Assembly (NCBI GenBank): GCA_001661515.1
Contig: LUVW01000013.1
Location: forward strand, 196,024-260,023
DNA length: 64,000 bases
DNA from: Capniomyces stellatus
Lineage: Eukaryota > Kickxellomycota > Harpellomycetes > Harpellales > Legeriomycetaceae
Direction of reading: 5' to 3'
Shown piece by piece: positions 1 through 11,797 of this stretch. The notes under the pieces were generated by a model, which saw nothing but the letters and a program-made list of their open reading frames with translations, made no database searches and was not told where the DNA came from. The number at the start of each line of letters is the position of its first letter. Positions within the stretch are counted from its first letter, which is position 1. Position numbers and translations under genes: made by a program.

Positions 1-307
1 ATTTGGAATTAAGAAGCAAAACAAAAAGAAGAAAAAAAATCGTTGCAATGGTGATTCAAAAGCAAATTAAAAAAGAACAAGCGCAAAGGGCAAAAAAGAA
101 AAAGAAGGAAAAAGAATGTACAAGAAATAATAGCAAGAGTGAGACCAAATCTGATCAATTAAGATTGAAAAGAATAAATATAAAGAAAAGTTGAGAATGT
201 AAATAATGCCGAGTCGGTCTAGTTGGTGGTAGGAATAAGGCAAATTAATTGAGAAATGAAGAGATTGTGTGAGAGGGAGCAAGAAGGATGATGAGGAGGG
301 GTTTGCT
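1..307. other. 3' flank of the PPR gene, no gene seen
   Basis: This is A/G-rich sequence downstream of the minus-strand PPR gene. A lysine-rich plus-strand reading frame at 3-194 has no ATG start and only reflects the A-rich composition, so I do not call it. Confidence 0.6.
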
Positions 308-2389
308 TCAAGAGTGGACATGTGTGACGGGTAGTTCGAGATTGGAAGATTCCATGAGTTTTCTGGCGGTTTCGAGGGGATTAAAGCCCAACTCGTTGCG
401 ATCCTCAAACTGGGTGTTGACCAGTTCAGCCTCGCGTTTCCGGCCAAGCTCGAGCAGTTTTTCCTTGTGCAACCAAACTTCATGGCCTTGTTCCAAAAGG
501 TTATCGATGCGTGGGAACTTTTCAACGCCAACAGTTTCAACCATCCACGCGACCAGTTCAGACGCGAGCGAAAAGTTTGTGGTTGCGAGTCTTTTGGTAA
601 TCAAAAGCTTGAGGGTTTTGGGGGTTGGCCGTAGGTTGTACGCTGGGCTGGTCATGAGTTCAACCAGCTTTGCGGCTTGTAGGTGCTGGTTGTAGATGGA
701 CAGGTACTTTATCAAAATGTTAAACGTGGTGTTGTTTGGGCGGATAGACTCTGAAGTGATGTTTAGCCCAGCCTCAACTGTTTTTTTGATCCTTGGATGT
801 GTCCCCATCGACTCAAGTATTCTTGTCGCTGTTTCAAAGTCGCCTTGGCAGCTGTACGCCTCAATCAACGCATTGTACATGTAGATGTTTCGGTTGCTGT
901 TAAAGTCCAGAATCCTATTGTTGATTTCAAGCTTCTCAAAGATATTCTCGCTCCTTGTAAAAAACATCTTTTCTTTAAAGTCCTTGTCCCTGTTTTTCAA
1001 CCCCCCATCCACAAGACTGCCTCCAAGCCCCAACGCCCCAATTCCGTCTCCCAATACCCGACCCAATGCTGCTTTATTCACACTGTTACTGCTTCTATTA
1101 AACACAGACTGCAAGGCTTTGTGGACATTGGTGGCCCCGGTTCCGTCAAAAATGTTCTGCGCTGTACCCAGGTCCCCCAAGTACCCAAAAATCGAAATTG
1201 CTGTTGCTATCGTGTATGACGACTGTTTAATCCCCTTGCTTTTCATCTCCTTCCACACGCTTATTGCTTCTGTATAGTAGCTCTTTGTGAACTCCCGGTC
1301 GCCCCTGTGGCTTCCTCCCACCTGCGCGCTAGGGTCAAACCTGCTGCCTCTCACCAGTGCATACATGTACAGGTTGTAAGAGTACATGTCCAGCTCGTAC
1401 TTGTTCGACCTTGCCTCCTCCCATAGCCTTCTCGCCTTCTTGATCTGCCCGCTTGACGTGTAGAACTCAAGCATGTGGTTAATCACCTTGGTGTCAAATA
1501 TCTGCCGTTTTCTAACCTCAATCTCGTCCTCCAGCGCCGTTCCCATATACCGCGAAACAAACTCGCTTTCCCTCAGCTCGTATATCACCGACTTTCTGCT
1601 ATACTCAACTCTTCCAGCATCTCTGGCCGCCTGCATGTCGCTTTTGTTGCCGCTGTTTCTATATCTCTCTAAAGTTGCTGCTATTTGCTCCTCATTTGCC
1701 CGCCTGATGTTTCCCAGTATATACTCGAGTCTGTGCTCGTAAATCTCTATAATCTCTCCATTAAAATAGTCAAAATCCTTGAGCCTCAGCTTTACCAGCA
1801 TATTCACGTGATGAACTCTTTTCATTAGGTGCAAACCAGTGTCTGTACAGAACTTTGAAAGCTTTGTGTAGTATCTCCAAGCCTCCTCTACCTTCCCCTC
1901 TTTTAAAAGCAAATTAAATCCTTTTAATAGCCCTATCGCCTCTGTTTCACCACCGATCTCTATCTCCCCCAGTCGCACAGAGTCGCTCGCCTCACCGAAT
2001 CCTGCCCCATCTTGCGCAAATTGCTCCGTATTTGCATTCGCCAAAGTCAAATGACTCTCATTCATCCCTTTCGCAAAACTTGGCCTCATTGTTGAAAACC
2101 TTCGCTCAAGCGTCCCCATTTCCTTCCCCTCACAACTCCCAGCCGCAAGCAAAATCCGAGGCCTGACCGCCCAGTTTAATCCCAGTCGCTTCATTTGGCC
2201 AACTAGGCCTTTGCCCCTTCTTGTAATAATCCGTGCTTCCATCTTGTGCTCTGTCGTAGCTTTCTGGTGTAGTTTTAGTTCGATTGGTGCTTTGAGTATT
2301 TTTTTTTTACTTTGATTTATCCTTGGCATCGAATACTCAAAGTTGATCAAACAGCCTTGCTTTACGGATCGAAATTCAACTTTGGTCAA
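308..2389 (-). CDS. Pentatricopeptide-repeat-like mitochondrial protein
   Basis: This is an uninterrupted 693-residue reading frame with helical-repeat character. PPR-like stretches include YNALIEAYSCQGDFETATRI and TFNILIKYLSIYNQHLQAAK in the last third and RRLWEEARSNKYELDMYSYN near the middle. PPR proteins bind organellar RNA and act in mitochondrial RNA processing or translation; that role is inferred from the family. The first ATG is at 2389. A second in-frame ATG at 2242 opens an arginine-rich, acid-poor segment (MEARIITRRGKGLVGQMKRL) that looks like a mitochondrial presequence, so the true start may be 2242. The short region downstream of the last PPR-like unit is charged and ends in VTHVHS. 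No intron is needed. I cannot name an orthologue. Confidence 0.8.
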   Translation of the reverse strand: MTKVEFRSVKQGCLINFEYSMPRINQSKKKILKAPIELKLHQKATTEHKMEARIITRRGKGLVGQMKRLGLNWAVRPRILLAAGSCEGKEMGTLERRFSTMRPSFAKGMNESHLTLANANTEQFAQDGAGFGEASDSVRLGEIEIGGETEAIGLLKGFNLLLKEGKVEEAWRYYTKLSKFCTDTGLHLMKRVHHVNMLVKLRLKDFDYFNGEIIEIYEHRLEYILGNIRRANEEQIAATLERYRNSGNKSDMQAARDAGRVEYSRKSVIYELRESEFVSRYMGTALEDEIEVRKRQIFDTKVINHMLEFYTSSGQIKKARRLWEEARSNKYELDMYSYNLYMYALVRGSRFDPSAQVGGSHRGDREFTKSYYTEAISVWKEMKSKGIKQSSYTIATAISIFGYLGDLGTAQNIFDGTGATNVHKALQSVFNRSSNSVNKAALGRVLGDGIGALGLGGSLVDGGLKNRDKDFKEKMFFTRSENIFEKLEINNRILDFNSNRNIYMYNALIEAYSCQGDFETATRILESMGTHPRIKKTVEAGLNITSESIRPNNTTFNILIKYLSIYNQHLQAAKLVELMTSPAYNLRPTPKTLKLLITKRLATTNFSLASELVAWMVETVGVEKFPRIDNLLEQGHEVWLHKEKLLELGRKREAELVNTQFEDRNELGFNPLETARKLMESSNLELPVTHVHS

Positions 2390-3777
2390 TTTCCTTGATT
2401 TATTTGCGCTTTATTTCCTGACAACTTGGATTCTACTATTATTATTATTTTTGCTTTATTTCTTTTAGTTACTTTTTCTAATCTCTTTTTTCTAATCATT
2501 TTTTTTCTCACTTTTTTTCATATCAAGTTGCTTTTTTTTTTAACCATTTTCCTTATCATTTTTTACTTTGTTTTTATCATCCTGTTCTATTTTGCACCCA
2601 AACTCACCCCTGGCTTTTTTTAGATCTTTACCTTCTTTTACCTTCTTTTTTTCCCCTCTTTTTCCTTTTTTTTTTTTTTATTCCATTGAATTGTTTATTG
2701 GTATTTTTGCGACAATTATGGGTTTGAAAACATCCCTTTTACCAAAAAATCAAAAAAATCTCCCCCTCTTTCCCCCGCCCCCCCCCTTTCGCTTTTATTT
2801 TATTTCATTTCACTTTTTGCTTTTACAAACCAAATTGTCAATAATAAAAACTGGCTACAATCCCGAATCATCAATAGCTTGCTCATTATAACAAAATATG
2901 CCTATCCAATGAATTACTTGATAAAAATCGAGCCTAGCAAATGGATTTCAAAAACAATAATTGCCTTGGATTTATTACCAATAGCAGCCAGAAATTTACC
3001 AAAAATATTTCTTTCCAAACTGCCCCCTTTTTTTCATCCCAGTAAGTTCCATTAGCAAGTAAATTATCCCCATAACCTTTATGCAGAAAAAATAGTACCA
3101 GCGGAAATTGCAGTGCAAGTTGGCACATATAAATACCAAATTCCGTTTCTGAAACATTCCTTTTTTTTCTCTCAATAATTCCTAAGCACACAGAGTCGCT
3201 GAGTCTAGATCTGGGAAGGAAATTTACTTTTCCTTTTCGCATCAATTGAGGTTGTAATGAAAAGCATTCTTTGGAGTGCTCTTCTTATTTATCGGCGCTA
3301 GTGTTTCTTTAGATTGTTGATTACTTATTTTGAGTAACTTGAACGGCTTTATTGTTGTCCATTATTCAAAAGGTATGAAGTGAAGTGGAGGACGAAGTAC
3401 TATTTGTTAATCGTTGATGTTTGCGTATGTCTGCGCTTTCAACGTGTCCTTTTTTTAATTAAATTTACCATTTCTCACAATTTCACGTTATCTTTTACAT
3501 TAAAAAAAAACAAAAACAAAAAACCAGCTAATCTGCTGAGACTTGTGGTTAATGCAAGTGTCTAACTTTCACCAACGCGTGAATGATAACAGGACTATAC
3601 AAAAGTGGTTATTATTTATTGGGAATCGTACTTTAGCGAGTTGTTAATATAAATGTAGTATTAATGTAGACATAAACAAAAAAAAAACGAAAAAAAAGTA
3701 TATTGAAAAAGCAGTCATGAAAAACCGGTTACAAATAATGAAAAGTCTGGTGGGTTAGGGCTACAAGTACAAGGGTG
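2390..3777. other. Intergenic, T-rich
   Basis: This stretch lies between the PPR gene start and the ATG18 stop. It has long T runs and pyrimidine tracts (2430-2700) that probably form the PPR promoter on the minus strand. A minus-strand frame at 2934-3245 has no family likeness and is not called. Confidence 0.5.
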
Positions 3778-6262
3778 TCAGGTTGATAAAGCGGATACGC
3801 TTTCTCCAGTGTCATGCAAACTATCAAACAGAATAGTAACAGTTAGACAAAATATAAAAGGAAAAATAAAAAAGTGTGTAAATACAAGTATTTGCAAAAA
3901 TAAAGTACATTAGTATGACAAAATGTTTACCTGAACTGCTTCAACAATATACACTCGCCGCCATTCTTTAAATCTATGTTGTATAAATACACGTAGCCTT
4001 CTGAAGTTGCAACAATGATTTGCGGACTGGTCCTAGTAAAATAATGTAAGAGTATGTTGGTATAGGCAAATAAAACAAGACATGTTGATGTAATAAAAAA
4101 AAGTAAAAAGTAAAGGTAATAGGCACAATTGCAGTAGACATAGTAGAGAATAAAATAAAACACAAATGGCGGAATACATACCCTAATACAGCGGCTATGC
4201 TTTGGATACCCGACTTGGGTAGTTTGAGGTGTGCAAAATCACGCGATGGTTCCCATATCTCAGTAATCGCACCAGGCATATATGACGCTGCTTTCCCAAT
4301 CAGTTTATTATTCATAAGGCTTTTCCAAGATCCTTTACCATACTTGCTAGATCTAGAGATGTCTGGTGGACTAAGGCTACTGGGTACACTCGAAGCTGGC
4401 GGATTCGATTCGTTGGTGTTATACACGCCCGGGTTCCCCGGGAACCTTGAGCTCTATACCGCATAGTATAAGCATATCATAGCAGAAATGAAATAAAACC
4501 AATACCAAGAACCAGTAAAAGGAAGAGGAAAAGAAAAAGGAAAAGAAAAACAGTTAATGGATGGGTTAGTCAATAGAAATGTGCAATACTGCTCACACAA
4601 GAGCTAGATGTTAGTAGACGACTTACACCTGTTTCTGCTCTTTGGATTCCGGTATTACTTTGCGGACTAATACTGCTATCCGCAGAAACGCTGTTTTTTA
4701 CTAAACCATCTTCTAGTCTAAATATATGGATTGTTTCTGAATCCGACGTTACACACAGTAATGTTGACTGGATATTGAACGAGATGTTGTATATTTTGGC
4801 TGGGTAAGTTCCGCGCCGAAACTGGGCAATTTTTGTTGCGTCAGGAATAGAGAAAACTCGAATTACAGTTCCCTATTGTTATCAGAAAACAACCACACAA
4901 GGTGTCCAAAGTCAGCAATAGTAATAGCCATACCAATGTAATAAAGCATACACAAAATATCTGCAAACACGAGATAATCACAGTCACAAAATATGCGTGA
5001 GGGTGCAAGATATAACATCTAGTCCAAAGTCCAGGTAAACTTATATGGCTTACCTTATCGCTTGCTGTAGCCAATAGAGTGCCCTCAGCGTTTATCGCCA
5101 GAGCTTGTATTGACCTTTTGTGGGCTTGGACCACGCTTACAGCTTCACAAGAGTTTGCATCAAATATCATTACATCGCTCATAATTGGCCCTGTTGGCAG
5201 CTGTGAGGGTGCTCCTAGGTACGACTGTACCGATGGCGCTGGATAGGCAATGTAGCAGTCCTCGCTACTTGATGACATTGTACATATTCCTAAAAATGTA
5301 CAGTTTTACCAAGTCCAGGTTTAGATTACTGCCGATTCACCCCCTACTAGTACAAATTGCTTATGGTGCAGTTTATATTTAATGGCTACACAACAGCCCG
5401 GTGCTAATAATGGTGTTGAAGCACGTACCTCTTGGATTGGGATTTGTTTCAATCGTATGCAGAAGCTTCATGTTGCTGATGTCGTATAAGTAAATCTGCT
5501 CCTCGAGAACCACTGTTAGGCGTTTTCGATTAAGCTTGACGTTCAGGATTGTTGTGGGAAATGTCAGCTCACAAATTGTTGATTGTCTCTAAATACATTT
5601 AGCATTATATATTAGTCACTGACTATTGCTGTGGTGTAGTCTTGTTTCTTGTTTCTTGTTTCTTGTTTGTATATGTATATGTATATATCCTTACTTTGGT
5701 GTTTGTTATTTGGAGCCTCCTAGGCGACATTTGTGGCTGTTCGCCAGAGCCTACTATGGCCACCAACGATGTACAAAAAAGCATCTCAACTATTCCAACG
5801 CCTCCTTGAGCTTTATAAGTTTATATATTTCAATTACAAAAGTTAACTCAAGGTTTCACTCAGTTTATTCTACTTTTTTTTTATTTTTTTTAGTATATCG
5901 GCTTTTGTTTTATTGTTTTGTTGCTTTTGGCATATTTATTTGTACCTTTTGAGAAGCATTTTCCAAAAGGATCGCAGTTATATATCTTGAAGCCCATTTT
6001 CGATCCTACTGACACACAGCTACATTAAAAAGTGTGTATTTTAAAGCAAACAAGTTGATTCAAGCGCCTTCATTGGTGAATACATAAGGTGTCCAAACAG
6101 AGCTAACGTTCAAAAAAAAAGAAGAAAATCTTGGTTTGTTTGCCAACATTGGCTCCAAGCAACCTTTCCTTTATTGTTGCTTCAAATGAATTATGCTTAC
6201 CTGAAGTCTTGGTTGAAGTTTATAAACAGTATGTCACTGTCTAAGCCTGGCGAAATATTCAT
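3778..6262 (-). CDS. ATG18: Autophagy PROPPIN Atg18 (nine exons)
   Basis: This is a PI3P/PI(3,5)P2-binding WD40 beta-propeller (PROPPIN). It acts in autophagosome formation with Atg2 and in vacuole/endosome membrane dynamics. I rebuilt nine exons: 6262-6201, 6019-5946, 5810-5695, 5588-5429, 5289-5054, 4872-4627, 4453-4182, 4032-3931 and 3820-3778. All have GT-AG borders and compatible phases, giving 436 residues, close to the family size. Diagnostic pieces are [19 protein letters not shown] at the N-terminus, [60 protein letters not shown], and the lipid-binding FRRG motif in [18 protein letters not shown]. The start is the only ATG that gives the conserved first blade. The acceptor at 5810 could be a few bases downstream. 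The gene is divergent from the aldolase gene, with 1.8 kb between the starts. Confidence 0.95.
5630..5690. repeat. Short tandem repeats in ATG18 intron 3
   Basis: A 7-mer (TTGTTTC) is repeated about four times and is followed by TATATG-type repeats. The whole tract is inside the intron between the third and fourth ATG18 exons. Confidence 0.7.
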
Positions 6263-8029
6263 TTTGAAGATTTAGCTCGTTCGCCAATTATTTACAGGCT
6301 TTCTTTAGTGTCTTTATTCGCTTTCTCTAATATCCGCCACACTCAATCCAGCTATAATAAGCAAATTTAGCCCCTGGTAGACTGTTGCAATAGCCTAGTG
6401 CTCTACAATTAAATTGTTTTGTATTTTTAAGCGATTTGCTGGACTGATGACTTTGTTTTAACTTGGTCGGGTTAAAAAGTCGATAATTAAATCAATTAAA
6501 GATTGTGGAAAGTTGTATAAAGTTGAACTCTTTGTTTGTGCTAGCTTTTTGTAGTGTACTTGATTTCCGGGATAGAGCCTTTCTGGGCCTCAATTGTGGC
6601 ACTGATGAGTTGTATTGTGGTAATTAGAATCTAAACAAATTGAAGGTTCGTCTTGAATAAAAAAGCGAAAAAAAATAAAAAGTTACTCCAGCTACTTTGC
6701 TGAAGTTGTGTACTTTTTAATATCCTTATTAAGCTGCAAATTAATAATTCCAAATAATGCTTAAGCGTAAATATAGAAAAATGCTTAATTGCCTAAAGTT
6801 TTGAATTGGCTTATGTTTCTTTTGGAGGTTTTGTTTTAAAGTCTATTGGGCGGGGTCATTCTGTAATAATTGTTCAGCTCAAATGTGTGTGATTTGGTTT
6901 CTTTGTTTTTATTGGAGAAAACAACAAGTTTAGCATCTTTATAATTTGGCCCATTTCAGTTTAAAGTTTCTAACTATCTTAGTTTGGCCAGCTGTAACTT
7001 TTTTTTTAAATTTTAAATCTGCAAAAGTAAAGTGGGTAAAAGGGCTCGGTTTCTTTTCCTTATTATAAAAAAAAGGTAACAACCAAGTCATCCTGTTGCC
7101 AAAACTCGTGATGAGATCTTGTTGATTTGTTTGGCCACCAATCCAAGTGTTTACGTGTTTAAGTTGCTTTATCGAGAGATGCTATTTAGACAAATTATCT
7201 TGCAATTTGCGTTTCCCTCCATACGATTGAAGCTTTTTCACTCTTAATGCAATATACTGACAGTCTTGAGCCACTTTAAGTATCGGTTTTTTGTGCAACT
7301 AGGCCAAAAAAAAAGTGCATTAGCCAAAGCCAAAACCAAGATATCTGGAGAAACGTCAGACCAAGCGAACAACTTTGACCACAGGTATGCTATGCATGTT
7401 GGTTCTACTAGACTTGGATATCAAGTTTATTAGAGCCATCTGTTTTGTTGGAATTACGGCACAAGTCTAGATGGTTTATTTCCAATAAAGTCCAAATGGG
7501 TATTGCAAAGTCTAGTATATTTTGATGTTTAATTTAATTTTATTTTCAACTTTTATTTTTTTTATTGAAATCTTTCACCTTTTTTTTTTAATCGTGCAAG
7601 TTTGCTCTGGGCATTGAAAATAAAAGCGTTCGAAATAAAAAAAGTGGTCAGATTTTTAAATTTTTGAAACAAAAAATGGCAAAAAGAAAAGGGCTGAAAC
7701 AGTAAATCGTTATAATAAAAATACCACGCTCTAAAATAAATAAATAAATGCCACCGATAAGATCATTGGCACGAATCGGAGGGCAATTTTATGATTGATA
7801 GAGTAGTGGTGAAGTGTTCATTAGAAGAAAAAAAAACGAGTTTTCCCAAATTATTTTGGTCTTGCAAAAGTAAAGCAAAAAATACAAAACAAACAAAGTG
7901 TAGAAATCAAAAGATCGAAGAGAAAAAAAAAATTAAACTTCCACTTGGATATTTCTTTTTTTTTAGAAATCACTTTATTTTCATTTGTATTACTTTTTTT
8001 TTAGTTAAAGTAAAATAAAATTCAAAAAA
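6263..8029. other. Divergent promoter region, no gene seen
   Basis: This is 1.8 kb of AT-rich sequence between the divergent ATG18 and aldolase starts. T- and A-runs increase towards 8030. I found no convincing exon or tRNA. Confidence 0.5.
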
Positions 8030-8915
8030 ATGTTTACTGTAGAGAACTTAACAGCGTATGACGTTGCAAGAACAATAGACCACGCTTTGTTGCGTCCAGA
8101 TATGCCTGTTAGCGAGGTAATTGAGGGCTGTAAGCTGTGCATTGAGTACCACGCATTCAGTGTTTGTGTGAAGCCTTGTGATGTAAAGCTTGCTGCTGAA
8201 ACTTTGAAGGGCAGTGATGTTTCTGTTGGAACCGTTATCTCATTCCCACACGGTAATTCAACAACTGCTGTAAAGGTTGCTGAATCTCTGCAAGCTTTGG
8301 AGGATGGCGCTGTCGAGCTAGATATGGTAAGCGAATCGGTGGCCAGAGGTGTTCCTTCTGCCTTTTATTTTTGCTTTTTTAAATTTATAATTGCGGCTTA
8401 TATACTGGGAAAGAAGATTTTATTAACTTTTGCATATTCTCCACTTTTAGGTAATTAACATTGGTCATATGAAATCAGGCCTGTATGAAAAAGTCGGAGA
8501 TGAAATCAAGCAAGTTGTAGCAGCAGCAAAAGCAAAATACCCAGCAGTTGTTGTGAAGGTTATATTTGAGTGTGCCCTTCTTACTAAAGAGGAGATTGCT
8601 AAAGTTTGCGAGCTTTCAACAAATGCGGGGGCCGATTTTGTAAAGACATCAACAGGATTTTCTACTGGAGGCGCATTGATTCCTGATTTGAAACTAATGA
8701 GAGCTTCTTGCCCACCCAATGTTCAAGTTAAAGCATCTGGAGGGATAAGGAACCTTGATTATCTCATCGAATGTCTCAATGCAGGCTGTACACGCATTGG
8801 GTGCTCTGGAACCAAGCCCATAGTTGAAGAGTTGAATGCTAGAAAGGCTAACCCAAACTATGTAGTTGAGGTACCAAAAGCCAACGCTTCCAACGCTCCA
8901 GGAAGCAACTACTAG
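8030..8915 (+). CDS. Deoxyribose-phosphate aldolase (DERA)
   Basis: This is a class I aldolase (EC 4.1.2.4) that cleaves 2-deoxyribose-5-phosphate to glyceraldehyde-3-phosphate and acetaldehyde in deoxynucleoside catabolism. There are two exons, 8030-8326 and 8451-8915, joined in phase 0 across a 124-nt GT-AG intron, giving 253 residues, which is normal for the family. Family landmarks are TIDHALLRPD near the N-terminus, ELDM|VINIGHMKSG across the splice site, the Schiff-base lysine in FVKTSTGFSTGGA, and the second active-site lysine in VKASGGIRN. The intron interrupts the conserved aspartate-containing strand, so ignoring it would give two apparent half-genes. The ATG at 8030 starts directly before the first helix, and a long A/T-rich leader precedes it. 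All key residues are present, so the enzyme should be active. Confidence 0.95.
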
Positions 8916-10261
8916 TCGGCTTGGTTTATTTCAAAGTAATTTCGAGCTTTTTCGACTCGAAACATTTAAAGTCAGATACACCATTTATTATTATTATTAT
9001 TTTTAAATAAAATATTCAACACCAAAGCTTTTATTATTATTATTAATATCATTTTTGCAGTTATAATTTCCGTTATGGTCTCATTCACCGCGAAATTTTG
9101 CGATATTGCCAGTAATGCGATTTTTGGCTTATTCATGGCTTTATCAATAAATATTAAAGGGCTTGTTTGTTGTGATACGTACAGGTTAAGCTTTGCTGTA
9201 ATATATCATCAAGTATACAATACGTTGATCCCATTGCCATTACAATAGCAATGTTCCCCAAGTAATCAAATTTTTTTTCCAGTACGTGCACTGGTTTACT
9301 AATATACGACAAAGGGCTTAAATGGTTCACTCTAGAACATCAAAAAAGCCACAGTTATGGACATTTAATGCGTAAATACTGGTTTATACAAGCTGGGGTT
9401 AAAGGTTGATTCAAAAGAGAATATTAGCATGTTTAGAATTAACCCACACAAATCGCCTTGTACTTGATGCTATTTTTAAACGCTCAGTTAAATTATTCCT
9501 GATTGAGTTTATTTGATATTGGGTGATTTTTATGTTTTACAACTTAAAAAAAAAAACCTACTTTAAAACCAGTCATATTAGACAACGAGAATATGAGTGG
9601 AAGAGAAAGTACAAGACCTCAAAGGTCTTGCAGTGCAACTATATACCACTAAAGATATGCCCAAAGCCCAAAGCCCAAAGCCCAAAGCATATTTCCCCAG
9701 AGTACAAGAGTGTTTGTCATTTTATATCAACCAACGGTCAGTACACCGAATAAAACCTACACATATATAGTGTAGCCAAGAACTTACTTTCGAAAAGTAA
9801 CCAAAAACAATTATGAACTTTTAGGTTTTCTTTTTTTATATATTGAAATGAACTTTTAGGTTTTATTTGATTAGCCACAAGGCATCAGGCCTAAATATTA
9901 GAGTTTCACACTGAATTTCAAACTGGCTAAACCAAAGCCAAAATTACGGCCTCTTGATGTCGACAGCTTACTAAATAGAAATTTCTGTTTGGAATTGACT
10001 CAGATATGTTTTTTGCCGTTGGTTAAAATTGCCAACGAGTGCTAAAACTGTTTCGCCACGAATCCTTTTGTTTGAGTTATACTCGGCGCTATCAATATAT
10101 TCCAAAAAAATTGATTTATAAGTATATATTTTAGTATACTAAGAGTTTGATATACGTTTCAGCGCAACTTGACAAAGTAAAATGACATTTTACTTTTACC
10201 GAATTTACAAACTACCAGGCGTAAGCTATTGCTATATAGGAAATGAAGGGCGGAAGAAAAG
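8916..10261. other. Intergenic, no gene seen
   Basis: This is AT-rich sequence with ATT triplet repeats just after the aldolase stop (8985-9045, probable 3' UTR). A short imperfect repeat of CCCAAAG occurs at 9661-9690. Small reading frames here lack family likeness. Confidence 0.5.
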
Positions 10262-10268
10262 TATAAAT
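10262..10268 (+). promoter_or_regulatory. TATA-like box of the first GH17-like gene
   Basis: TATAAAT lies 161 nt upstream of the ATG at 10423. The two other secreted genes of this island have similar TATA elements 185-197 nt upstream of their ATGs, which supports a promoter role. Confidence 0.45.
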
Positions 10269-10422
10269 GGCAGTCTGTCTCGCTAATTTTTTTTTAAAAA
10301 TAAATAAAAACCCATTCCAGTTCAATAATCAATCTTAGCACATATAGCATCACTGGTATGCAAATATAGCATAAACGTACACATTCAGATATATTAAGAA
10401 CTAATCCAACTAATCTACAAAC

Positions 10423-11797
10423 ATGAAGAATCTAGTAATATTATCAGCCTTTATAGTAAGTGCATTCGCTGACCAAAGATTATCTGCTATAACCTACAAT
10501 CCTAAAAAAAGCGATGGAAGTTGTCCAGACGTAGAGCAGGTCAAAAGAGATCTAGAGGTTTTGTCAAAACACACTGACACAGTCAGTCTTTACAGCATCA
10601 GGGACTGTAAACAAGCCGAGCCGGTTTTAGAAGCAGTCAAAGGAACTGATTGGAAGGTGAATTTAGGACTGTGGGTAAGCAAGAACGAGACCCAGTTCCG
10701 TGAAGAAGTAGGAGAGTTGATGAGACTCAGCACCATTTTTAACTTTACTGAAAACGTAAAGTCAGTTATTATTGGAAACGACGCTATTAGCAGAGGCGAC
10801 CAGGAGCTGAATGAATTGGTTGTCAAGGTCAAAGAGACCAGAGATTTGCTCAAAACCAATAAGCTGGATTTTATCAACATCACTGCAGCAGAAAAGTACT
10901 TTAATTATAAACCAGAATTGGTAGATGCTGTAGACTTTGTTATGGTTAACGGATTCCCATTTTGGAAGGGGATGACCGTGCGCTCTGCTGTTTGTGATTT
11001 GGTTGGCAATGTAGAAATGCTTAAATCGTTTGCACAAGGTAAAGATGTCAGAGTTGGCCAGACAGGATGGCCATCTGCAGGCAACCCAACTGGTGGGTCT
11101 GTACCAAGTGTTGAGAACGCATTCCAGTACATGCGAGAGATTGTTTGTACTTTCAGAAAGATGGGGATCGACTACCAATACTTTACCGCAATAGATGCAC
11201 CATGGAAATCTATTGCTCAGAGCGACCCATTCAACGTTGAAGCACACTTTGGTATCCTTCTGGAGGATTATAGCCCAAAATTCAAAGAGGAGGACTGGTT
11301 TGATTGTGAAAACGTTGATACTTCTTGCCCAAACATAATTACTGAAGAGCCAAAACCCGAGGTTTTAGTTCCAGCTGAGTCAGTATCAGCATTGGAGCCT
11401 GAAACAGTAACAACAACTGGATCCGCATCAGCATTGGAGCCTGAAACATTAACAACAACTGGATCCGCATCAGCATTGGAGCCTGTAACTACACCAGCAA
11501 CTGGATCCGCATCAGCATTGGAGCCTGAAACTACACCAGCAACTGGATCCGCATCAGCATTGGAGCCTGNNNNNNNNNNNNNNNNNNNNNNCAACTGGAT
11601 CCGCATCAGCATTGGAGCCTGTAACTACACCAGCAACTGGATCCGCATCAGCATTGGAGCCTGTAACTACACCAGCAACTGGATCCGCATCAGCATTGGA
11701 GCCTGTAACTACACCAGCAACTAACGTTTTCCGTGGAAATAGCCAAGGAATTCCCAGATTGGTTACTATGATTCCTGACGTTGCTGTCCGTAAATAA
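10423..11797 (+). CDS. Secreted GH17-like protein lacking both catalytic Glu, with 14-residue repeat tail
   Basis: A signal peptide (MKNLVILSAFIVSAFA) is followed by a glycoside hydrolase family 17 beta/alpha-barrel (SAITYNPKKSDGSCPDVEQV to about residue 290), as in fungal cell-wall beta-1,3-glucanases and transglycosylases of the Bgl2/Scw type. In GH17, a clan GH-A family, the acid/base Glu sits in a GNE motif and the nucleophile in (S/A)ETGWP. Here these read VIIGNDAISRGD and RVGQTGWPSAG, so Glu is replaced by Asp and by Gln. The protein is probably not a normal hydrolase and may be a glucan-binding pseudoenzyme. The tail is a tandem repeat of the type GSASALEPVTTPAT (42 nt), broken by a 22-N gap at 11570-11591. 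The frame after the gap only matches if the real gap length is a multiple of three. The end, NVFRGNSQGIPRLVTM..., has no GPI signal. Confidence 0.88.
11378..11722 (+). repeat. 42-bp coding tandem repeat, interrupted by an assembly gap
   Basis: There are at least eight copies of a 42-bp unit: four full copies and a partial copy before the N run at 11570-11591, and three full copies after it. By repeat alignment the missing sequence should be 12 nt plus a multiple of 42, so the 22 N are a placeholder. Confidence 0.9.

Noticed and set aside
3..194. Lysine-rich plus-strand frame at the left edge
   Set aside because: It has no ATG start and its composition is that of A-rich intergenic DNA.
2934..3245. 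103-codon minus-strand frame upstream of the PPR gene
   Set aside because: It has no recognisable motif and no supporting splice or neighbour context, and it lies in a promoter-like region.
7791..8018. 75-codon frame just before the aldolase gene
   Set aside because: It is Lys/Phe-rich translation of A/T runs in the probable 5' leader.
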